From Tricholoma matsutake (Eukaryota; Basidiomycota; Agaricomycetes; Agaricales; Tricholomataceae), in NCBI GenBank assembly GCA_026075535.2, contig AP026550.1, positions 3,782,001 to 3,846,000 on the forward strand: a stretch of DNA of 64,000 nucleotides. The letters are read 5' to 3'. The first letter of the stretch is position 1; each line of letters begins with the position of its first letter. The notes under the pieces were generated by a model. That model was given only the letters and a program-made list of their open reading frames with translations. It was not told the origin of the DNA and ran no database searches. Below are positions 58,355-64,000 of this stretch, in pieces. Made by a program: the position numbers and the translations under genes.

Positions 58355-59319
58355 CAAACAACATGTATCATGGTTTGGGCCAGTGCCTTATCCTCGTCCT
58401 CATAGCCCCATCCCAGTGTTCATCTTCTCACCATTTGTTCGGTGGTGGTGGCCATGTCCTTCAATGTCATCATGATTGTTCATCTAGGGATGGAGTGTGA
58501 GTTGCTGTGAGGTAGGGGGCATACCTTGGAGGTATCCCGCTCCTTGGGTCTCTGGGTTTAGTTGTTGTCCTCCCCATCCTCTCTGTCGTTGCATCATTTT
58601 TGTCAGTTTCCATCTCCATCTCCATCTCTGTCCCCCACTATCCTTGCGGTCTCCTTGACGTTGCTCACCGTGGCCACAGTTGTTCGCAGTGGCAGATGGG
58701 CGTGCTGTGGTGGTGGTTGTTCATTGTTCATCATTTGTCATCGTCATCATCTGCCCTCATGGTTTGTCATCATCTTCGTCGTTCTCCTCTCTTCGTCATT
58801 CTCCTCCCTTTGTCCCTCGCGTCCCCATCTCCCATTTGTCGTTGCTCCCTTATAACTCATCCACCCTGCGAGCAGGGGCTCACAGCGGTGGGTTCTCCTG
58901 GTCCTGTCCTGGGTCATCATCCTAGGTGTGGGTGTGCTGTCTTGGCGCCGTCTCTTTGTTACAACATAGGTAGAACCTCTAGAGAAAGGAAACAGTTAGT
59001 TAATTGAAAGAAATAAACATCTTACTGTTATTGAGCTGACACTGTACCCTAGAAAAGAGCACATGTAGTTAGTTGAAAGAAACAAAAAACTTACTATTAC
59101 GATGGGCGATGCCCATGGGTGAAGAGGAACCAGAAATCTGAAGTTGATCAGTAGTTTGGCAACGGCCGGATCTGGCAATTCAAGCAACCCGTCAATACCC
59201 ATCACACCACTGAAATGGGTACGGTATGTTACAGGTCCGGCATTTTGGCAACCGTACCCATACCCGTCAAACCTGTGGGCCATTTACCATGGGTTTACCC
59301 ATACACGTGCTACACCCTA
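58355..59319. other. Right part of the hAT-like element
   Basis: Non-coding. It has T/C-rich CATCATCTTCGTCGTTCTCC-type microsatellite-like sequence (58,600-58,860). Near the end (59,200-59,319) it carries repeated ACCCATAC/GGGTA motifs mirrored at the left end of the element. Confidence 0.5.
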
Positions 59320-62300
59320 TCTGGAGCTTGACCTTCAAGTGGTGCGAGGTGCCAGCTGGGTTCCACATGCAACAAAGGCTGGCAACATCCTCAAGGACTC
59401 CACCATCTTGAGCATCCCAGCTATCAATAACTCCATGACTTCATACAACCCTGCCACTGCCCTTACCCCACTCACTGACACCAAGAAGGACTTACTCAGA
59501 CTTCACCACGGATGTTTTAAGTGCAGGACTTTCTATGCTGAACACATCAGTAGGAACTCCATGAACCCAAGGCCTACCATTGAAGACTGCAAAAAGGTGA
59601 CTGCAGTGCACACTGCCAAGGCAAAAATAGCCTATGAAAAGAAGAAGCAAGGTACCATGACAGTCACAGTAGTTTTTGAGGGTAGCGCAGTTTTGGAAGA
59701 CAAGGTCAGTGATGGGGAGTCTGATGAGTTCATGGATGCGAATGAAGCCAACGAGTATGTGCCCCCATCCTTCTCCTTTCCTTCCCATTTGTTCTGGACT
59801 TGTTGTGTTGATGCACCAGCCACCTGCACTCCTACACCAATCAAAGCCCTTATTGACCACAGTTCACCACCAGTTTTGATTTCTAGTGACCTCACACATA
59901 TTTTGTGCCTCTCGCCTCAACCACTTTTCAAACCTCTTTCAGTATCTGGTGCATTCAGCAAAGCAAACTCGACTGGTTCCTTGCCACTCCTTTTAACTCA
60001 TTACTGTAGATTACTTGTCCAATCAATGGATGCCATTTGGAAGTCTCATGCGGTCAATGCCATCATTTGTCCCAACCTGCATATGGACCTTATTCTAGGC
60101 CTCGACTTTCTAGTGAAGAATCAAATTGTAGTTGACACCTGGCTGTGTTCTGCCATTGCTAAGGAAAGTGGGTATGGCCTTCTAAACCCACCTAACCTTG
60201 AATCATTGCAACAAAAACCTGTAAGATCCCCCCATCAATGCTGCAAACTTGCAGCTCAACAAATCAAATTGGGACAAGCAACAACACACAAGAAGTGTAT
60301 ACTCGTTCATATGGAGCTGTTAGCACTATTTGAAGATAACAGGAAGTGGTTTGACTTCAAAGATGTGACTACTGGCCCCCCTGATATAATAGCTTCCATC
60401 AAAACCTGAATTGAGCAGTTAGCTGGAGAAGTGACACTTTGCAAATGGGACAAGAAACTCAAAGATAACTACGTGGACCGGTTCCCAACCAATATTCCCC
60501 TTGTGAGAGACTTGCCGAATGATGTGTACCATCACATCAAACTTCTGCCTGGTGCACCCATCTCCATCACCCATGCATATGCATGCCCACAAAAATATCG
60601 TACTGGCTAGAAGACACTAATCGAGCAACATGTGGTGGCAGGACAAATTCATCCATCATCTTCTCCATACACATTGCCTTCATTCATCATTCTAAAAGTA
60701 GATCCAACAGTCCTACCACAATGGGTCAATGATTACAGACACCTAAATCAATTAATGGTCCCTGACAACTACCTGCTACCACATATTGATGATATACTTG
60801 CAGATTGCACAAAGGGGAAAATCTGGGGGAAAATCGACATGACAAACTCATCTTTCCAGATGCTTGTACACCCTGACAATATCAGATACACTGCAACCTT
60901 AACCCCCTTTGGTCTGTGTGAGTGGGTTGTCATGCCCATGGGCATGCAAAACTCACCCACAACACACCAACAGAGAGTAACACTTGCACTCAAAGACTAC
61001 ATAGGAAAAATCTGCCATGTATACTTAGATGACATCATCATCTGGTCCAATACACTTACCAAACACAAAGCAAACATTGTGCTCATCCTTGAAGTGCTGC
61101 AGAAGGTGGAACTCTACTGCTCCCTGAGAAAGTCAAGCCTCTTCTGCACCGAGATAGACTTTTTGGGCCATCACATCTCAGCAAAAGGAATTGAAGCTGA
61201 TGACAGTAAAGTGAAGCACAACTTAAACTGGCCCACCCTGAAAGTGGCAAAACACATATGACAATTCCTAGGGGTGGTGTGCTACATCTCAACATTCCTA
61301 TCCAGTCTGGTGGAACACACCTCTATCCTCACACCCCTGACACGAAAAGAATGCAACACCACTTTCCCTCTGTGGACTTTTATTCATCAGTATGCCTTTG
61401 ATAGCATCAAAAGACTGGTTGTCAGTCATGATTGCCTCACCACCATTGATCATGAAAACCCTGGTGAGAACAAAATTCTTGTCACCTGTGATGCCAGCAA
61501 ACAATGTACAGGTGTGGTCCTCTCATTCTGACCATCATGGGAAACTGCACAACCAGTTGCATTCAAGAGCCAGCAACTCAATAGCACAGAGCAGAACTAT
61601 CCTGTACACGAGCAAGAAATGCTCTCCATCATGCAAGCATTGAAGAAATGGAGAGTAGACCTACCGGGATCACACATCCACATTTGCACCAACCACAAAA
61701 TCCTGCAAAATTTCGATTTCCAGCAAGATCTATCCCAGTGCCAAGCCCACTGGATGGAATATTTGTTGCAATACAAATACAGCATCACATACATAAATGG
61801 GGAACATAATACTGTCACCAATGCACTTTCACAACTACCTGACTCTGTTGATGATGACTCAGCCTCAGTCCACATCACAGGAATCTTTACGATCCAAAGT
61901 GATCCTAAACTCATCACCCAAATAAAGAATGGCTACCAAGCAGACCCCTGGTGTGTTGGGATTTTGGATGATCTCAAGTGAGGTGTGGTAGATGCCAAAC
62001 TACAGATCACTATCAAGCATGGACTCTTATTCATTGGTAACTGCATGGTAATACCAAAGCACAAGCAACTACAGGAACAACTGTTCCAGCTCATGCATGA
62101 CAATCTTGGCCACTTCAGAGCAGAAAAATCATATGCCAACCTCTGAGACAACTTCTACTGGCCAAACATGAGAAGGGACCTCGTGAATGGATACATCCCT
62201 TCATGCCTGGACTGCCAACAAAACAAGTCAATGAACACAAAACAGGCCGGACCCCTCCATCCCTTACCAATTCCCAACAACTGTTTTGACTCTGTTGCCA

Positions 62301-63369
62301 TTGACTTTGTAGGTCCACTCCCAAAAGATGATGGATACAACACCATTGTCACGATGATGGACAGGCTGGGTGCCAACATCCAAATCATCCCATGTAAAAT
62401 GAACATATCAGCTGAGGACTTTGCTTACCTTTTCTTTGACAAGTGGTACTGCAAAAACAGATGTCTATTGGAGATCATCAGTGACCGCGACAAAATCTTT
62501 GTATCCAAGTTCTGGTGCACTCATGGGGATCAACCACAAGTTATCAACATCATATCTCCCTCAAACAGATGGAGCATCAGAATGCACAAACAAGACAGTG
62601 ATTATGATTCCACATCAAGAGAAATCAGAAAGGATGGGTCAAGGCCTTGCCAAAAGTATGATTTGACATGATGAACACGCTGAATGCTTTGACAGGGATA
62701 TCGACTTTCATATTGAAAACAGGCAGGTCACCTCATTGACTACCACCATTCATCTCCACCCCTTGAGTGACCACTTCTTCAGTCGATGCAGCTGCTGCCG
62801 AGACATTTGTGGCCAAAATGAGTGAACAGACAAACACTGCACGCAATAACCTCCTCGCTGCCAAGATCAATCAGGCTCATGCAGCTAACAAAGACTGAAT
62901 CACAGACCCTAGTTTCATCATGGGAGACAAAGTCCTGTTAGCAACAGCACATCACTGGAGGGACTACATGCAAGGAAAAGACAGCCACGTGGCAAAATTT
63001 ATGCCAAGATTTGATGGCCCATATGAGATCCTGCAAGCCCACCCCAAGTGTTCAACCTACACACTCCAGCTACCTCCCTCTTCAAAAGCTCACCCAACAT
63101 TCCATGTCTCTCACCTCCGATGTAACATCACCAACGATGACACCTTATTCCCATCAAGAGCACACCATGTGCCGCAACCTTTGGTGACAACTGATGGAAC
63201 AACCGAGTACTTCATCGAATGCATCCTTGACAAATGCCCACACAGTTGTGGCTACCAATACCTCGTGAGATGGACAGGTTATGGCCCCAAACATGATTTA
63301 TGGCTACCCAGATCCAAACTCATTGACACTGAGGCCCTTGCAACATGGGAGTCAACACACGAACAGTGA
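59320..63369 (+). pseudogene. Gypsy-4 Gag C-terminus and Pol (PR-RT-RH-IN-chromodomain)
   Basis: Continues gag from 43,750: gag tail with a C-x2-C knuckle remnant (CFKCRTFYAEHISRN), then a protease whose active site reads LIDHSSPPVLIS in place of DSG. RT: WVNDYRHLNQLMVPDNYLLP, GKIDMTNSSFQM, VYLDDIIIWS. RNase H: VTCDASKQCTGVVLSF, AQPVAFKSQQLNSTEQNYPV. Integrase: CLDCQQNKS, SVAIDFVGPLPKDDG, DRDKIFVSKFW. A DSHVAKFMPRFDGPYEI fold and a terminal chromodomain (TEYFIECILDKCPHSCGY) follow. Stops at 61,259, 61,529, 61,979 and 62,144 and a frame change near 62,650 kill it. Confidence 0.8.
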
Positions 63370-63402
63370 GCCATGGAACTTTTTCAGTGGGGATTGTGCG
63401 AG

Positions 63403-63599
63403 TGTAAGAGAATTTCCTCATTCTCTTACCACTTCCCTACTCCTTGACCGTGATATGGACAGATATTACTAATACACATGATCACATGCCTACAAGTTGA
63501 TATTCTCGTACGATGTCTTAGATTAATTACTCCTTCTTGAATCCATACCATCTTCCTGTTTTACGTTGCCCCCCTTTTCCTCTGAGTGCCAGCAGTACC
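63403..63599 (+). repeat. Gypsy-4 3' LTR
   Basis: TGTAAGAGAATTTCC...GCCAGCAGTACC; the pair to 42434-42624. Confidence 0.85.
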
Positions 63600-64000
63600 A
63601 GGGTACTTCTGTTACACTAGGTCATCATTTAGAGTATGACCATGTGCTTTGCAACTCTAGGTGAATATATTCAGACCATGTATTAGATGACAACTAAGTC
63701 AAATAAAAAGGAACAGGAAACTAGGGCATAGTGAGGTACTCCAAAGCTATATAATCTGGCATATCCGAGGGAGATATGTGGATGGGAAGTGCAAGGGAAG
63801 TGGTCAAAATAAAATTTTTTGCAACACTAGGGCCATGATAGTATTTGCTGGTGAACATTCAATGTTCATGTTGTGAACTGTCATTCATGATTGCCTCGTA
63901 CTTGGACTGTATCATCTACCCACTACAGCTCATGTGAGGCACTAATGGAATTGGCAGCGTGACGTGTCACGAATGTTGTATTACATGAGCATATTTGGTT
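63600..64000. other. Non-coding right edge
   Basis: No ORF with domain content. TTTTTTGCAACACTA at about 63,811-63,825 resembles the right TIR of the 397-bp MITE at 26,962, but no matching left end or target duplication is in view. Confidence 0.35.

Larger units (their letters stand above)
43751..59319. mobile_element. hAT-like element (TIR TAGGGTGTAGCA), copy 2, host of two gypsy elements
   Basis: Same 12-bp TIRs as the copy at 28,474 and a perfect 8-bp target duplication TCTGGAGC (43743-43750, 59320-59327). Subterminal motifs here are CATGGGT/GGGTAAAC repeats rather than CACCTGT. Removing gypsy-2 and gypsy-3 leaves about 1.6 kb (43751-44079, 51972-52311, 58355-59319), non-coding, with an A18 tract near 52,264 and T/C-rich sequence around 58,600-58,860. 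It lies inside gypsy-4 gag. Confidence 0.85.
42434..63599 (+). mobile_element. Gypsy-4: oldest LTR element, split by a hAT insertion
   Basis: LTRs of about 191 and 197 bp (42434-42624, 63403-63599) beginning TGTAAGAGAATT and sharing the last block GCCAGCAGTACC. A TGGTTTGG primer-binding-like sequence follows the first LTR. Gag starts near 43,037, is broken at 43,750 by the hAT-like element, resumes at 59,320 and continues through protease, RT, RNase H, integrase and a chromodomain to 63,369. I could not find a convincing target-site duplication (CTAGG on the left against AGGGT/GGGTA on the right). Confidence 0.8.

Noticed and set aside
42429..63604. Target-site duplication for gypsy-4
   Set aside because: CTAGG on the left does not match AGGGT or GGGTA on the right under any LTR end I tried, so none is claimed.
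1..64000. CRISPR arrays, bacterial operons, riboswitches, prophage
   Set aside because: Spliceosomal introns, eukaryotic tRNA intron and gene families show a fungal nuclear genome; the only regular array is the 20-bp minisatellite, without spacers.

Overview
This window looks like a nuclear contig of a filamentous basidiomycete, most likely an agaricomycete. The evidence is: protein genes cut by many 47-60-base GT..AG introns, including 13- and 20-nt micro-exons; a fungal gene set (POLD3/Cdc27, MET13-type MTHFR, ELMO, AVT-type transporter, DUF202, F-box/RCC1 protein, M28 leucyl aminopeptidase); an intron-containing tRNA-Pro; and chromodomain Ty3/gypsy elements, a Tad-like LINE and a tyrosine-recombinase transposon. 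All calls come from reading the sequence; no search was run.

Positions 1 to about 22,140 are gene-rich. In order: an R3H-SUZ RNA-binding protein (minus, runs off the left edge), a vacuolar amino-acid transporter (minus), DNA polymerase delta subunit 3 (minus), an orphan Ser-rich protein (minus), a DUF202 membrane protein (plus), methylenetetrahydrofolate reductase (plus), an ELMO-domain protein (minus), a decayed M28 aminopeptidase (minus, pseudogene), a second orphan low-complexity protein (plus), a tRNA-Pro(AGG) and an F-box/RCC1 protein (minus). Exon joins were worked out by hand; for POLD3, MTHFR, ELMO, the transporter, DUF202 and the two orphans every splice phase closes.

From about 22,325 to the right edge I see only transposable elements. 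First comes a relic with split direct repeats, a CCHC gag-like ORF and a tyrosine recombinase but no reverse transcriptase (22,325-26,361); a 589-bp TIR element with 10-bp target duplications sits inside its recombinase. After a hAT-like MITE comes a Tad-like LINE (about 27.4-42.4 kb) split by a 742-bp hAT element, a 217-bp MITE, and a repeat-rich segment that itself carries a full-length gypsy element (gypsy-1, 31,152-37,365).

Next is a second gypsy element (gypsy-4, 42,434 to about 63,599). Its gag is split by a hAT-like element (43,751-59,319) with a perfect 8-bp target duplication. That hAT element contains gypsy-2 (minus, 44,080-51,966, itself carrying a solo LTR of the gypsy-3 family at 49,036-49,461) and gypsy-3 (plus, 52,312-58,349). 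Insertion order can therefore be read directly. Premature stops in these elements are mostly TGA where the protein family has Arg, as expected from CGA-to-TGA decay at methylated CpG. No element in the window looks coding-competent.
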